Counted from the stretch's first letter, positions 1 through 6,577 are shown. The stretch: DNA of 6,897 bases from an uncultured Paracoccus sp. (GCA_934533075.1 CAKTBJ010000061.1:1-6897); one strand, 5' to 3'. Translations and numbers: made by a program. The notes: generated by a model from the sequence alone, not told the origin.

Positions 1-431
1 GCCTGACCCCAGCCCAGCAGCGCCGCCAGCATCTGGCCGGTGGCGTTCATGTCGTTGTCGATGGCCTGCTTGCCGGCGATCACCAGACCGGGCTGCTCGG
101 CATCGACCACGGCCTTGAGGATCTTGGCCACGGCCAGCGGCTCGATGTCCTGATGCACGTCATCGGCGGCGACGACCAGGATGGCGCGGTCGGCGCCCAT
201 CGCCAGCGCGGTGCGCAGCGTCTCGGCCGCCTGCTTGACGCCGATGGAGACGACGACGATTTCCTCGACCGCGCCCTTTTCCTTCAGACGGATCGCCTCC
301 TCGACGGCATTCTCGTCGAAGGGGTTCATGGACATCTTGATATTGGCAAGATCCACTCCAGAGCCGTCCGGCTTGACCCGCGGCTTTACGTTGAAGTCGA
401 TCACGCGCTTGACCGGCACGAGAACCTTCAT
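1..431 (-). CDS. etfB: Electron transfer flavoprotein beta subunit (5' part; runs off the left edge)
   Basis: ETF is a soluble FAD-containing heterodimer that takes electrons from acyl-CoA dehydrogenases and similar flavoenzymes and passes them to ETF-ubiquinone oxidoreductase; the beta subunit holds an AMP and part of the FAD domain. The visible 143 codons begin [20 protein letters not shown], the usual family N-terminus. They also contain [12 protein letters not shown] (35-46), a nucleotide-binding-fold strand EEIVVVSIG (56-64), and the strongly conserved [18 protein letters not shown] (117-134), which corresponds to the LGKQAID...TGQM block of mitochondrial ETFB. Family members are about 250 residues, so roughly 100 residues and the C-terminal signature lie outside. 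ATG at 431 is preceded by a purine-rich AGGGAGAGAGG ribosome-binding region. The gene follows the adenosyltransferase gene by 82 bases on the same strand. etfA would be expected next, beyond the window (inference). Confidence 0.97.
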   Translation of the reverse strand, partial: MKVLVPVKRVIDFNVKPRVKPDGSGVDLANIKMSMNPFDENAVEEAIRLKEKGAVEEIVVVSIGVKQAAETLRTALAMGADRAILVVAADDVHQDIEPLAVAKILKAVVDAEQPGLVIAGKQAIDNDMNATGQMLAALLGWGQ

Positions 432-441
432 CGGCCTCTCT

Positions 442-485
442 CCCTTGGTTGCGTCACCTGTTCGCCGCCCTGTCTAACCCAAGGG
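442..485 (-). promoter_or_regulatory. etfB leader stem that can pair with its ribosome-binding region
   Basis: In the transcript-sense (minus) strand upstream of etfB, CCCTTGGGTT (485 to 476) is complementary to AACCAAGGG (450 to 442) with one bulged G. This gives nine base pairs around a 25-base loop. The 3' arm carries the AAGGG start of the purine-rich Shine-Dalgarno stretch, while the closer GAGAGG stays outside the stem. The structure is directly visible. A role in controlling etfB translation is inference, and it may be chance in GC-rich DNA. Confidence 0.35.
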
Positions 486-513
486 CAGCACGCTGCAAAG
501 CGGCAAAACCGCA

Positions 514-1092
514 TCAATTCCGTGTGGCGCCGGGTTTCCACAGCACTTCGGCCGTGCCGCCGGCATTGGCCAGCCGCGCCGCCACGAACAGCCAGTCCGA
601 CAGGCGGTTCAGGAAGCGAATCGCCTCCGGGTTGGCGTCGCCGGTGGCGGCGGCCAGTTCGACGGCGCAACGCTCGGCCCGCCGCGTGATGGTGCGGGCC
701 AGGTGCAGATGCGCGGCCAGCGGGCTGCCGCCGGGCAGGACGAAGCTGCGCAGGGGCGGCAGGCCGGCGTTCATCTCGTCGATCTCGGCCTCCAGCCGGT
801 CCACCTGCGCGGGAACGGCGCGCAGAACGGGGTAGGGGGCCTGCGCGTCGCCCGCCATGTCGGGGCGCGCCAGATCGGCGCCCACGTCGAACAGGTCGTT
901 CTGGATCGCGGCAAGGCGCCGATCCATCACCCCTTCCGCATGCAGGCGCACCAGCCCGATGGCGGCATTGGCCTCGTCCACCGTGCCATAGGCCGCCACG
1001 CGGGCATCGTGTTTCGGCACGCGCGAGCCGTCCGACAGCGCCGTGTCGCCCTTGTCGCCGGTGCGGGTATAGATCTTGTTCAGGACGACCAT
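514..1092 (-). CDS. pduO: PduO-type ATP:cob(I)alamin adenosyltransferase
   Basis: This enzyme transfers the adenosyl group of ATP to cob(I)alamin, making adenosylcobalamin, the cofactor of mutases such as methylmalonyl-CoA and ethylmalonyl-CoA mutase. It is cytosolic and usually trimeric. The 192-residue product has the family's full length and motifs: the N-terminal ATP-binding loop YTRTGDKGDT (8-17), AYGTVDEANAAIG (34-46), IQNDLFDVGADLA (63-75), SFVLPGG (116-122), RTITRRAER (133-141) and NRLSDWLFV (162-170). The Arg/Glu helix and the Asn-Arg-x-Ser-Asp block are the known nucleotide and corrinoid contact regions of the PduO/MMAB family. ATG at 1092 has a GGAGG sequence that ends in the stop codon of the upstream small membrane protein gene, only 9 bases away, so coupled expression is likely. 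No cobalamin riboswitch is visible in the short upstream gaps. The CobA/BtuR-type adenosyltransferase is an unrelated fold and is excluded by the motifs. Confidence 0.95.
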   Translation of the reverse strand: MVVLNKIYTRTGDKGDTALSDGSRVPKHDARVAAYGTVDEANAAIGLVRLHAEGVMDRRLAAIQNDLFDVGADLARPDMAGDAQAPYPVLRAVPAQVDRLEAEIDEMNAGLPPLRSFVLPGGSPLAAHLHLARTITRRAERCAVELAAATGDANPEAIRFLNRLSDWLFVAARLANAGGTAEVLWKPGATRN

Positions 1093-1101
1093 GTTCCCCC
1101 C

Positions 1102-1302
1102 TCAGCCTCCATGCAGCCACATATACAGGATGATCAGCATGACCGCGGCGGCCTGCGCCGCGATGCGCAGGCGCATCATGTGATTGCCGTGCTTGCGGTT
1201 GAACTCGCCGCCGCGGGCAAAGCCGATCACGCCGATGGCAAGGACCACCAGAACGCAGGCCAGCGCCGCGAGGATCAGCAGAAACAGGGGATCGAACGAC
1301 AT
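1102..1302 (-). CDS. Small twin-transmembrane HIG1-domain protein
   Basis: The 66-residue product has two hydrophobic helices (about residues 5-28 and 46-63) joined by a charged loop, FARGGEFNRKHGNHMMRLR. The loop and start of helix two contain R44-L-R46-I-A-A-Q50, matching the R-x-R-x3-Q core of the HIG1 family. Mitochondrial HIG1 proteins (Rcf1/HIGD) associate with cytochrome c oxidase and respiratory supercomplexes; a similar inner-membrane role here is inference. ATG at 1302 is preceded by GGAGG at 7-base spacing. The gene ends 9 bases before the adenosyltransferase start and is probably co-transcribed with it and etfB. The upstream dehydrogenase stops 60 bases before, enough for a separate promoter, but I see no convincing -35/-10 pair there. 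The product type is well supported; the biological role is not. Confidence 0.88.
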   Translation of the reverse strand: MSFDPLFLLILAALACVLVVLAIGVIGFARGGEFNRKHGNHMMRLRIAAQAAAVMLIILYMWLHGG

Positions 1303-1315
1303 CGGAGGGCCTCCG
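1303..1315 (-). promoter_or_regulatory. Hairpin holding the Shine-Dalgarno of the HIG1-type gene
   Basis: In the transcript-sense strand the 13 bases just before the ATG read CGGAG-GCC-CTCCG, a perfect 5-bp GC-rich stem with a 3-base loop, ending directly next to the start codon. The Shine-Dalgarno GGAGG lies in the 5' arm and loop, so folding would hide it. This is a visible structure; a regulatory effect is inferred. Confidence 0.4.
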
Positions 1316-1362
1316 GGCTTTGGGCCTCATGCTTAGACCCAAGGGGCGGCGGCGTCCACATC

Positions 1363-2190
1363 TCAGGCCCGCCGCATCAGCCGGTCGCGCAGGCTGTCGG
1401 GCAGCAGCCGCCGCGACAGCGCCGCGAAGCGGGTGGGCAGGGTAACGGCATAGCGGGCGCGGGGGCTGGGCGCGGTCAGCGCGCGGTGGATGGCGCGGCT
1501 GACGGCCTGCGCCGGCAGCTGGAAGCGGTCGGGACCGGAGGGTTCATAGAGGCGTTTCAACAGGCTGGCCTCGTATTGCGCGCGGCGCGGGCTGGCGCGC
1601 CAGTCGATCCACCGCTCGAAATGAGGGACGGATTTCTGGCGGATCATGGTGCCGATGGGACCAGGCTCGACCAGCACGATGCGGATATTCGTATCGGCCA
1701 TTTCCAGCCGCAGCACGTCGGTCAGCCCCTCCAGCGCGAACTTGCTGGCCACATAGGCGCCGCGCCACGGGATGCCGACCAGCCCCAGCACCGAGGATAC
1801 CGTGACCACCCGCCCGGCGCCGGTCTGGCGGAAATGCGCGATCATGCGGCGGGTCAGGTCGTGGGTGCCGAACAGGTTGGTGCGGAACACCGCCTCCAGC
1901 CCGCCGCGCGGCAGGTCCTCGACCGCGCCGGGCAGGGCGAAGGCGCCGTTGTTCACCAGCGCCGCGATCGGGCCGGTCTGGGTGGCGAAGCTGACCGCCT
2001 CGGCCACCGATTGCGGGTCGTCCAGATCGAGGCGGCAGGTGGCGAAGCCCTCCGATTCGCGGGCGGCCACGTCCTGCGGGTGGCGGCAGGTGGCGATGAC
2101 CTCCCAGCCTCTGGCCCGCAGGTAATGCGCGCAGTCCAGCCCGATGCCGGACGAGCAGCCGGTGATGAGGACGCGGGGCGGTGCGCTCAC
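1363..2190 (-). CDS. Classical short-chain dehydrogenase/reductase (SDR), NAD(P)-dependent
   Basis: A 275-residue cytosolic oxidoreductase of the classical SDR family; substrate unknown. Family landmarks are all present: the Rossmann dinucleotide motif TGCSSGIG (10-17), LDLDD (54-58) contacting the adenine ring, NNGA (80-83), Asn105 in FRTNLFG, catalytic Ser133 in TVSSVLG, Tyr146 and Lys150 in YVASK, and the post-active-site EPGPIGT (175-181). Arg36 after the second strand (ATCRHP) suggests a preference for NADP(H), an inference. The C-terminal tail (about 225-275) is Arg-rich and resembles members that act on retinoid, steroid or other lipid-like alcohols, but this does not fix the substrate. 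The start is a GTG at 2190 whose last two bases begin the TGA of the upstream SH3 gene (GTGA overlap). The motif begins just 10 residues in, so longer forms are not needed. There is no strong Shine-Dalgarno, in keeping with translational coupling. Confidence 0.93.
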   Translation of the reverse strand: MSAPPRVLITGCSSGIGLDCAHYLRARGWEVIATCRHPQDVAARESEGFATCRLDLDDPQSVAEAVSFATQTGPIAALVNNGAFALPGAVEDLPRGGLEAVFRTNLFGTHDLTRRMIAHFRQTGAGRVVTVSSVLGLVGIPWRGAYVASKFALEGLTDVLRLEMADTNIRIVLVEPGPIGTMIRQKSVPHFERWIDWRASPRRAQYEASLLKRLYEPSGPDRFQLPAQAVSRAIHRALTAPSPRARYAVTLPTRFAALSRRLLPDSLRDRLMRRA

Positions 2191-2717
2191 GGCAGGGGCG
2201 CCGACAGGAATTGCGTGGACAGCCAGCCTTCGGCGCCGTCCTCGCTGCGGATATGCTGCCAGCCCCCGGCCTCGGGCGCCAGCGGCGTGACCAGCATGCC
2301 TTGCGTGACCGCCCCGATCACCGCGTGGTCGGTCCCCGGCCCGCCGCGCAGGTTCACGCGCGCCGCCGTCACCCGGCGCTGGCCCGCCTCGGCCTCGGGG
2401 GCGGGTGCGGCCTCCGGCGCGGCGCCCGGCGCGATGGTGTCGGGATATTGCGGCGAGGGGCGCAGGGCCGGCCCCGGCATGGTCTGCGCCGGGCGCGCGG
2501 GTGCCTCGGTGGCGGCCCCGGCATCGGGGGCCAGTTCGGATGCCGAAGGGGTGGCGTCGTCGTCCGCGACGGGCCGGATGCGCAGCGGCTCGGCCTCGAT
2601 GCGCGGCGCCGGCTCGGCCTCGGGGGCGGCGGTGCGGTGGCGGCCGGGCGTGACCGAGGCCATGACCGCCCAGATCGCCACGAGACAGGCGAGGATCATC
2701 AGCAACAGGCGCGCCAT
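2187..2717 (-). CDS. Membrane-anchored or exported protein with C-terminal bacterial SH3 domain
   Basis: The 176-residue product starts with a hydrophobic segment (about 3-21, [20 protein letters not shown]), which acts as an uncleaved anchor or signal. Next comes a long low-complexity Ala/Pro/Glu-rich linker (about 28-112), then a bacterial SH3 (SH3b) domain at about 117-172. The domain shows [17 protein letters not shown], a turn with [11 protein letters not shown], and [11 protein letters not shown], the usual SH3b ending. SH3b domains of this layout are periplasmic and often bind peptidoglycan or peptides, so a cell-envelope role is likely but unproven. ATG at 2717 has a good AAGGAAGGG ribosome-binding site. 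The gene diverges from parC across 72 bases and overlaps the SDR gene by four bases. The linker is very rich in GC codons, so its sequence is probably poorly conserved. Confidence 0.88.
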   Translation of the reverse strand: MARLLLMILACLVAIWAVMASVTPGRHRTAAPEAEPAPRIEAEPLRIRPVADDDATPSASELAPDAGAATEAPARPAQTMPGPALRPSPQYPDTIAPGAAPEAAPAPEAEAGQRRVTAARVNLRGGPGTDHAVIGAVTQGMLVTPLAPEAGGWQHIRSEDGAEGWLSTQFLSAPLP

Positions 2718-2744
2718 CCGTTCCCTTCCTTCCGCCGATCCCCG

Positions 2745-2762
2745 CGCGTCCCTCTGGACGCG
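2745..2762. repeat. Perfect 7-bp inverted repeat in the SH3-gene/parC divergent region
   Basis: CGCGTCC (2745-2751) and GGACGCG (2756-2762) are perfect inverted repeats around the 4-base spacer CTCT. It lies near the middle of the 72-base region between the two divergent starts and overlaps the proposed parC -35. It could be a protein-binding dyad or a 5' hairpin of the SH3 transcript. There is no T run, so an intrinsic terminator is unlikely. Confidence 0.45.
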
Positions 2763-2783
2763 GGCGCGGGCGCATCCTATTGC
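2755..2783 (+). promoter_or_regulatory. Candidate parC promoter giving a leaderless or nearly leaderless transcript
   Basis: TGGACG (2755-2760, 4 of 6 to TTGACA) and TATTGC (2778-2783, 3 of 6 to TATAAT) are 17 bases apart. Transcription would start about 7 bases after the -10, at or next to the A of the parC ATG (2790). The bases before that ATG (GCATCCTATTGCACCGGC) hold no Shine-Dalgarno, which fits a leaderless message. The -10 match is weak, so this is a suggestion. Confidence 0.3.
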
Positions 2784-2789
2784 ACCGGC

Positions 2790-5033
2790 ATGGCAGACAA
2801 AGACAACCCCGACGATCCCGCGACGCCCGAGACCGAGGCCAGCAATACCGTGCCCGAGCCGCTTTCGCGCGCCATCGGCGAACGCTATCTGACCTATGCG
2901 CTGTCCACGATCATGCACCGGGCGCTGCCGGACGCGCGCGACGGGCTGAAGCCGGTGCATCGCCGCATCCTCTACGCCATGCGCGAATTGCGGCTGTCGC
3001 CCAGCGGGGCCTTCCGCAAATCCGCCAAGATCACCGGCGACGTGATGGGCAACTATCACCCGCATGGCGACGCCGCGATCTATTACGCGATGGCGCGGCT
3101 GGCCCAGCCCTTCGCCATGCGCTATCCGCTGGTCGACGGGCAGGGGAATTTCGGCAATATCGACGGCGACAACCCCGCCGCCTCGCGCTATACCGAGGCC
3201 CGGCTGACGGCGGCGGCCGAGGCCCTGATGGAGGGGTTGGCCGAGGATGCCGTGGACATGCGGCCCAACTATGACGGCACGCTGGAAGAGCCTGTCGTGC
3301 TGCCGGCGGCCTTCCCGAACCTGCTGTGCAACGGCGCGTCGGGCATCGCGGTCGGCATGGCCACCAACATCCCGCCCCACAACCTGCACGAGGTCGTGGA
3401 TGCCTGCCTGCACCTGATCCGCACCCCGGACGCGCGTGACGACACGCTGCTGAACTTCATCCCCGGCCCGGATTTCCCCACCGGCGGCGTGCTGGTCGAG
3501 GATCGCGAGACCATCGCAGCGGCCTATCGCACCGGGCGCGGCAGCCTGCGGTTGCGGGCGAAATGGGTGCGCGAGGATCTGGGGCGCGGGTTGTGGCAGG
3601 TGGTCGTCACCGAAATCCCCTATCAGGTTCAGAAATCCCGGCTGATCGAGCGGCTGGCCGAACTGATCCAGACCCGCAAGCTGCCGATCCTCGCCGATGT
3701 GCGCGACGAATCGGCCGAGGATGTGCGCATCGTGCTGGAGCCGAAGACCCGCTCCGTCGATCCCGAGCAGTTGATGGCGGCTTTGTTCAAGACCTCGGAC
3801 CTTGAGGTTCGCTTCGGGCTGAACATGAACGTGCTGATCGACGGGCGGGTGCCGAAGGTGTGCAGTCTCAAGGAGGTTCTGCGCGCCTTTCTGGACCATC
3901 GCCGCGATGTGCTGGGGCGGCGTTCGCGCCACCGGCTGGCGAAGATCGAGGCGCGGCTGCATGTGCTGGAGGGCTATATCACCGCCTTCCTGAACCTCGA
4001 TCGCGTCATCGAGATCATCCGTCACGAGGACGACCCCAAGGCGGTGATGATGGCGGAGTTCGGGCTGACCGAAATTCAGGTCGAGGCCATCCTGAACATG
4101 CGCCTGCGCGCCCTGCGCAAGCTGGAGGAGATGGAGCTGCGCACGGAGCGCGACGCCTTGACCGAGGAGCGCGCCGGACTGGAGGCGTTACTGGCCGACG
4201 AGGGCCTGCAATGGGCGCGCATCAGTGAACAACTGCGCGAGGTGCGCGGGCAGTTCGGGCGCTCTGCCCCCGGCGGCGGGCGGCGGACCGAGATTTCCGG
4301 CGCCGCCGAGGTGCAGGAGATCGACATGGAGGCGATGATCGAGCGCGAGCCGGTCACCGTGATCCTGTCGCAAATGGGCTGGATCAGGGCGCTGAAGGGC
4401 CATCAGCCGCTGGATGGCGAGATCAAGTTCCGCGACGGCGACGGTCCCTTCATGGCCCTGCATGCCGAGACCACCGACAAGCTGATGGTGCTGGGCCGCA
4501 ACGGGCGTTTCTATACGCTGTCGGCCAATGCCCTGCCCGGCGGGCGGGGCCTGGGCGAGCCGCTGCGGCTGATGATCGACCTGCCCAACGATGTCGACGT
4601 GGTGGACCTGTTCCCCTGGCGCGAGGACGAGGCGTATCTGGTCGCCTCGACCGCCGGGGACGGGTTCATCGTGCCCGCCGCCGACATGCTGGCACAGACC
4701 AAATCCGGCAAGCAGGTGCTGAACGGCACGCTGCTGCTGGCGCGCAAGGTGGCGGGCGATCACCTGGCCTGCGTAGGCGAGAACCGCAAGCTGCTGGTCT
4801 TTGCCCGCGACGAATTGCCGGAAATGGCGCGCGGTAAGGGCGTGCGGTTGCAGAAGTTCAAGGATGGCGGGCTGTCGGACGCGCGCTTCATCACGCTGTC
4901 CGAGGGGCTTTCGTGGTCCGATCCGGCGGGTCGCACCCGCACGGAAACCGACCTGTCGGAATGGCTGGGCAAGCGCGCCAGTGCGGGCCGGATGGCCCCG
5001 CGCGGCTTCCCGCGCGACAACAGGTTCAACTGA
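2790..5033 (+). CDS. parC: DNA topoisomerase IV subunit A (ParC)
   Basis: ParC is the DNA-cutting subunit of topoisomerase IV, working with ParE to decatenate daughter chromosomes and relax supercoils. The 747-residue product matches the family's usual length. After a short acidic tail come [22 protein letters not shown] (31-52), [19 protein letters not shown] (52-70), the pocket region [20 protein letters not shown] (89-108), and catalytic Tyr134 in SRYTEARLT with Arg133 before it. [12 protein letters not shown] (119-130) and the [13 protein letters not shown] block follow, then the tower and coiled-coil region. From about residue 515 there is a beta-pinwheel C-terminal domain with a degenerate GyrA-box-like RGKGVRLQ (681-688). 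The absence of the GyrA DWNKPYKKSAR stretch and of a canonical GyrA-box separates it from GyrA. At the sites equivalent to E. coli Ser80 and Glu84 it has Ala95 and Tyr99. ATG at 2790 is the only in-frame start in reach of the conserved core and has no Shine-Dalgarno. Confidence 0.97.
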   Translation: MADKDNPDDPATPETEASNTVPEPLSRAIGERYLTYALSTIMHRALPDARDGLKPVHRRILYAMRELRLSPSGAFRKSAKITGDVMGNYHPHGDAAIYYAMARLAQPFAMRYPLVDGQGNFGNIDGDNPAASRYTEARLTAAAEALMEGLAEDAVDMRPNYDGTLEEPVVLPAAFPNLLCNGASGIAVGMATNIPPHNLHEVVDACLHLIRTPDARDDTLLNFIPGPDFPTGGVLVEDRETIAAAYRTGRGSLRLRAKWVREDLGRGLWQVVVTEIPYQVQKSRLIERLAELIQTRKLPILADVRDESAEDVRIVLEPKTRSVDPEQLMAALFKTSDLEVRFGLNMNVLIDGRVPKVCSLKEVLRAFLDHRRDVLGRRSRHRLAKIEARLHVLEGYITAFLNLDRVIEIIRHEDDPKAVMMAEFGLTEIQVEAILNMRLRALRKLEEMELRTERDALTEERAGLEALLADEGLQWARISEQLREVRGQFGRSAPGGGRRTEISGAAEVQEIDMEAMIEREPVTVILSQMGWIRALKGHQPLDGEIKFRDGDGPFMALHAETTDKLMVLGRNGRFYTLSANALPGGRGLGEPLRLMIDLPNDVDVVDLFPWREDEAYLVASTAGDGFIVPAADMLAQTKSGKQVLNGTLLLARKVAGDHLACVGENRKLLVFARDELPEMARGKGVRLQKFKDGGLSDARFITLSEGLSWSDPAGRTRTETDLSEWLGKRASAGRMAPRGFPRDNRFN

Positions 5034-5056
5034 AAGGGGGGCTGCGGCCCCCCTTT
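5033..5056. terminator. Shared bidirectional terminator hairpin between parC and selD
   Basis: AAAGGGGGGC (5033-5042) and GCCCCCCTTT (5047-5056) form a perfect 10-bp stem with a TGCG loop. The stem takes in the last base of the parC TGA and two bases of the selD TAA, with only 21 bases between the two stop codons. The T (or A on the other strand) run is just three bases, within the stem, so termination strength in either direction is uncertain. The convergent position and stem stability support the call. Confidence 0.85.
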
Positions 5057-6095
5057 AGATTACCGTGATGCCGGGAGTGCCGGCTTCCGCGCGCCCGATG
5101 ATCGTGGCCAGCGGATAGCCCTCGGCGCGAAGGGTGGCGCAAACCTCTCCGGCCACCGCGCTATCGCAGGCGATCAGCAGCCCGCCGGAGGTCTGCGGGT
5201 CCGACAGGATGTCGCGCCGCCATTCGGGGAAGCCCTCGGGCAGCGCGACCTCGTGCCCATAACCCGCCCAGTTGCGCACGGACGCACCCGTGCGCAGGCC
5301 CTCCCGCGCGAAACCCTCGACATTCGCCAGCAGGGGCAGCGCATCGGCCTCGATCACCAGCCGCAGGTCCGAGGCCCGCGCCATTTCCAGCCCGTGGCCC
5401 AGGATGCCGAAGCCGGTCACGTCGGTCAGCGCATGCACATCCGCCCGCGCGCCCAGCGCCGCGCCGGCGCGGTTCAGCAGCGTGGCGGAACTGACCAGCG
5501 AAGCAATATCCGCTGCCGCCGCCTTGCCCTGCTTGATCGCCGCCGAGAGGATGCCGACGCCCAGCCCCTTGGTCAGGATCAGCGCATCGCCCGGCCGGGC
5601 GCCGCCGTTCCGGCGCAGGTTCTGCGGCGAGACGAGGCCGATCGCCACCAGCCCATAGATCGGCTCGGGCGCGTCGATGGAATGGCCGCCGGCCAGCGGG
5701 ATGCCGGCCTCGGCGCAGATGCTGGCGCCGCCTTGCAGGATTTCGCGGATGGTTTCAGGGGCCAGCTTGTCGATGGGCATGCCGCAGATGGCCAGCGCCA
5801 TGATCGGCTGGCCGCCCATCGCCCAGATGTCCGACAGCGCGTTCGCCGCCGCGATGCGGCCGAAATCGCGCGGGTCGTCCACCATCGGCATGAAGAAATC
5901 CGTGGTCGCCACCACGCAATGCCGGTCGTCGATCTGCCAGACGGCGGCATCGTCGGCGGTGTCCGAGCCGACCAGCAGCTGCGGAAAGGCGGCGGCGGCC
6001 GGCGCCCCGGCCAGCAGATCCTGCAACAGGGCGGGGGCGATCTTGCAGCCGCAGCCGCCGCCATGCGCCAGCGCGGTCAGTCTCGGTTCGGTCAT
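5055..6095 (-). CDS. selD: Selenide, water dikinase (selenophosphate synthase), Cys form
   Basis: SelD makes selenophosphate, AMP and phosphate from selenide and ATP; selenophosphate is the selenium donor for selenocysteine and for selenouridine in tRNA. The 346-residue product matches E. coli SelD in length and layout: HGGGCGCK (11-18) with catalytic Cys15 and Lys18, Mg/ATP aspartates Asp49 (TADDAAVW), Asp89 ([11 protein letters not shown]) and Asp225 ([11 protein letters not shown]), [12 protein letters not shown] (64-75), [13 protein letters not shown] (136-148), and [10 protein letters not shown] (298-307) near the end. Position 15 is a normal cysteine codon, not the TGA/Sec seen in some SelD proteins. 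ATG at 6095 lies 6 bases after the stop of the lipoprotein gene, with only a weak Shine-Dalgarno, so it is probably translated in tandem with it. No selA, selB, tRNA-Sec or selenouridine synthase gene is in the window; partners must lie elsewhere. It converges on parC. Confidence 0.97.
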   Translation of the reverse strand: MTEPRLTALAHGGGCGCKIAPALLQDLLAGAPAAAAFPQLLVGSDTADDAAVWQIDDRHCVVATTDFFMPMVDDPRDFGRIAAANALSDIWAMGGQPIMALAICGMPIDKLAPETIREILQGGASICAEAGIPLAGGHSIDAPEPIYGLVAIGLVSPQNLRRNGGARPGDALILTKGLGVGILSAAIKQGKAAAADIASLVSSATLLNRAGAALGARADVHALTDVTGFGILGHGLEMARASDLRLVIEADALPLLANVEGFAREGLRTGASVRNWAGYGHEVALPEGFPEWRRDILSDPQTSGGLLIACDSAVAGEVCATLRAEGYPLATIIGRAEAGTPGITVI

Positions 6096-6101
6096 GTCGT
6101 C

Positions 6102-6512
6102 TCAGCTTTCTTCGGGAAAGGCTTCCTTGCAGGCGGCGGTGATCGCCGGCACCTGCGCCGACAGCGCGGCCTTGCGGGTGCGCAGCCCCTCGGCCTTGCG
6201 GGCCTCGGATGCGGGGTCGATGGCGGTGCGGAACCGCTCGGTCGAACTCACGTCGCGCCAGCAGCCTTCCGTGATCACATGCCGGTTGCCGTCCTTGTCG
6301 CGGATCACCCGGCGGCAGGTAGTGAACACGGTCTCGGTGACGCGGCGCTCCTCCCAAGCATAGCCGCGGGCCAGATTGCCCTCGACCTCCTCCAGCAGGC
6401 GGGTGACGGAGCGCAATTCGCGGGTGTTGCGGTCGATGCATTGCTCCTGCGGGGTGCCGCAGGCGGCCAGAAGAAACGGCAGCAGGATCAGGCAGGCGAT
6501 GTTGCGGGTCAT
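6102..6512 (-). CDS. Small Cys-rich lipoprotein of unknown function
   Basis: I do not recognise a named family. The 136-residue product starts with a lipoprotein signal: MTRNIACLILLPFLLAACG, lipobox LLAAC with lipidated Cys18, so it should be anchored in the envelope facing the periplasm. The mature part has four further cysteines (25, 66, 84, 128), enough for two disulfides. A helical charged stretch (27-50) is followed by a likely beta region (58-85: VTETVFTTCRRVI, NRHVITEGCW) and a basic C-terminal helix (101-129). ATG at 6512 has AGAGG about 9 bases upstream; a longer in-frame form reaching toward 6614 is rejected because the signal peptide starts here. The gene is 6 bases ahead of selD and divergent from hemF. 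The selD link suggests co-expression, but nothing in the protein points to selenium chemistry. Confidence 0.85.
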   Translation of the reverse strand: MTRNIACLILLPFLLAACGTPQEQCIDRNTRELRSVTRLLEEVEGNLARGYAWEERRVTETVFTTCRRVIRDKDGNRHVITEGCWRDVSSTERFRTAIDPASEARKAEGLRTRKAALSAQVPAITAACKEAFPEES

Positions 6513-6532
6513 GCGCGGGACCTCTAATCGGG

Positions 6533-6555
6533 GCCTTGAGCATAGCGCGCAAGGC
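6533..6555. promoter_or_regulatory. Operator-like 23-bp dyad between lipoprotein-selD and hemF
   Basis: GCCTTGAGC (6533-6541) and GCGCAAGGC (6547-6555) are inverted repeats matching at 8 of 9 positions around ATAGC. The dyad sits in the 65-base region between divergent starts, 21 bases from the lipoprotein ATG and 22 from the hemF ATG. A weak plus-strand promoter (TTGCGG 6502-6507, TCTAAT 6523-6528, 15-base spacer) would place the hemF transcript start beside it. It does not fit an FNR box, whose half sites are TTGAT/ATCAA with a 4-base spacer. The binding protein, if any, is unknown. Confidence 0.4.
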
Positions 6556-6577
6556 GGACAGACGAAAGGGCGGACGG

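Noticed and set aside
1093..1101. Cobalamin riboswitch ahead of the adenosyltransferase gene
   Set aside because: The upstream gaps (9 and 60 bases) are far too short to hold a riboswitch.
2181..2789. N-terminal extension of ParC
   Set aside because: It is antisense to the SH3 gene, low in complexity, and unlike any ParC N-terminus.
703..2892. 729-codon plus-strand open frame opposite four minus-strand genes
   Set aside because: Its product is low-complexity Gly/Arg/His/Gln-rich with no family motif; it is the GC-driven shadow of the adenosyltransferase, HIG1-type, SDR and SH3 genes.
2718..4025. Minus-strand upstream extension of the SH3 gene into parC (612-codon frame)
   Set aside because: The extension is antisense to well-conserved parC; the SH3 gene has its own ATG with a strong ribosome-binding site at 2717.
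6045..6053. Selenocysteine codon in SelD active site
   Set aside because: The active-site codon for residue 15 is a normal cysteine codon; no TGA in frame.
5253..6527. 424-codon plus-strand frame opposite selD and the lipoprotein gene
   Set aside because: Antisense shadow; selD and the lipoprotein gene show clear family or signal features.
6536..6552. FNR/Crp-like site upstream of hemF
   Set aside because: TTGAGC and GCGCAA have the wrong half sites and spacing for TTGAT-N4-ATCAA; kept only as an unassigned dyad.
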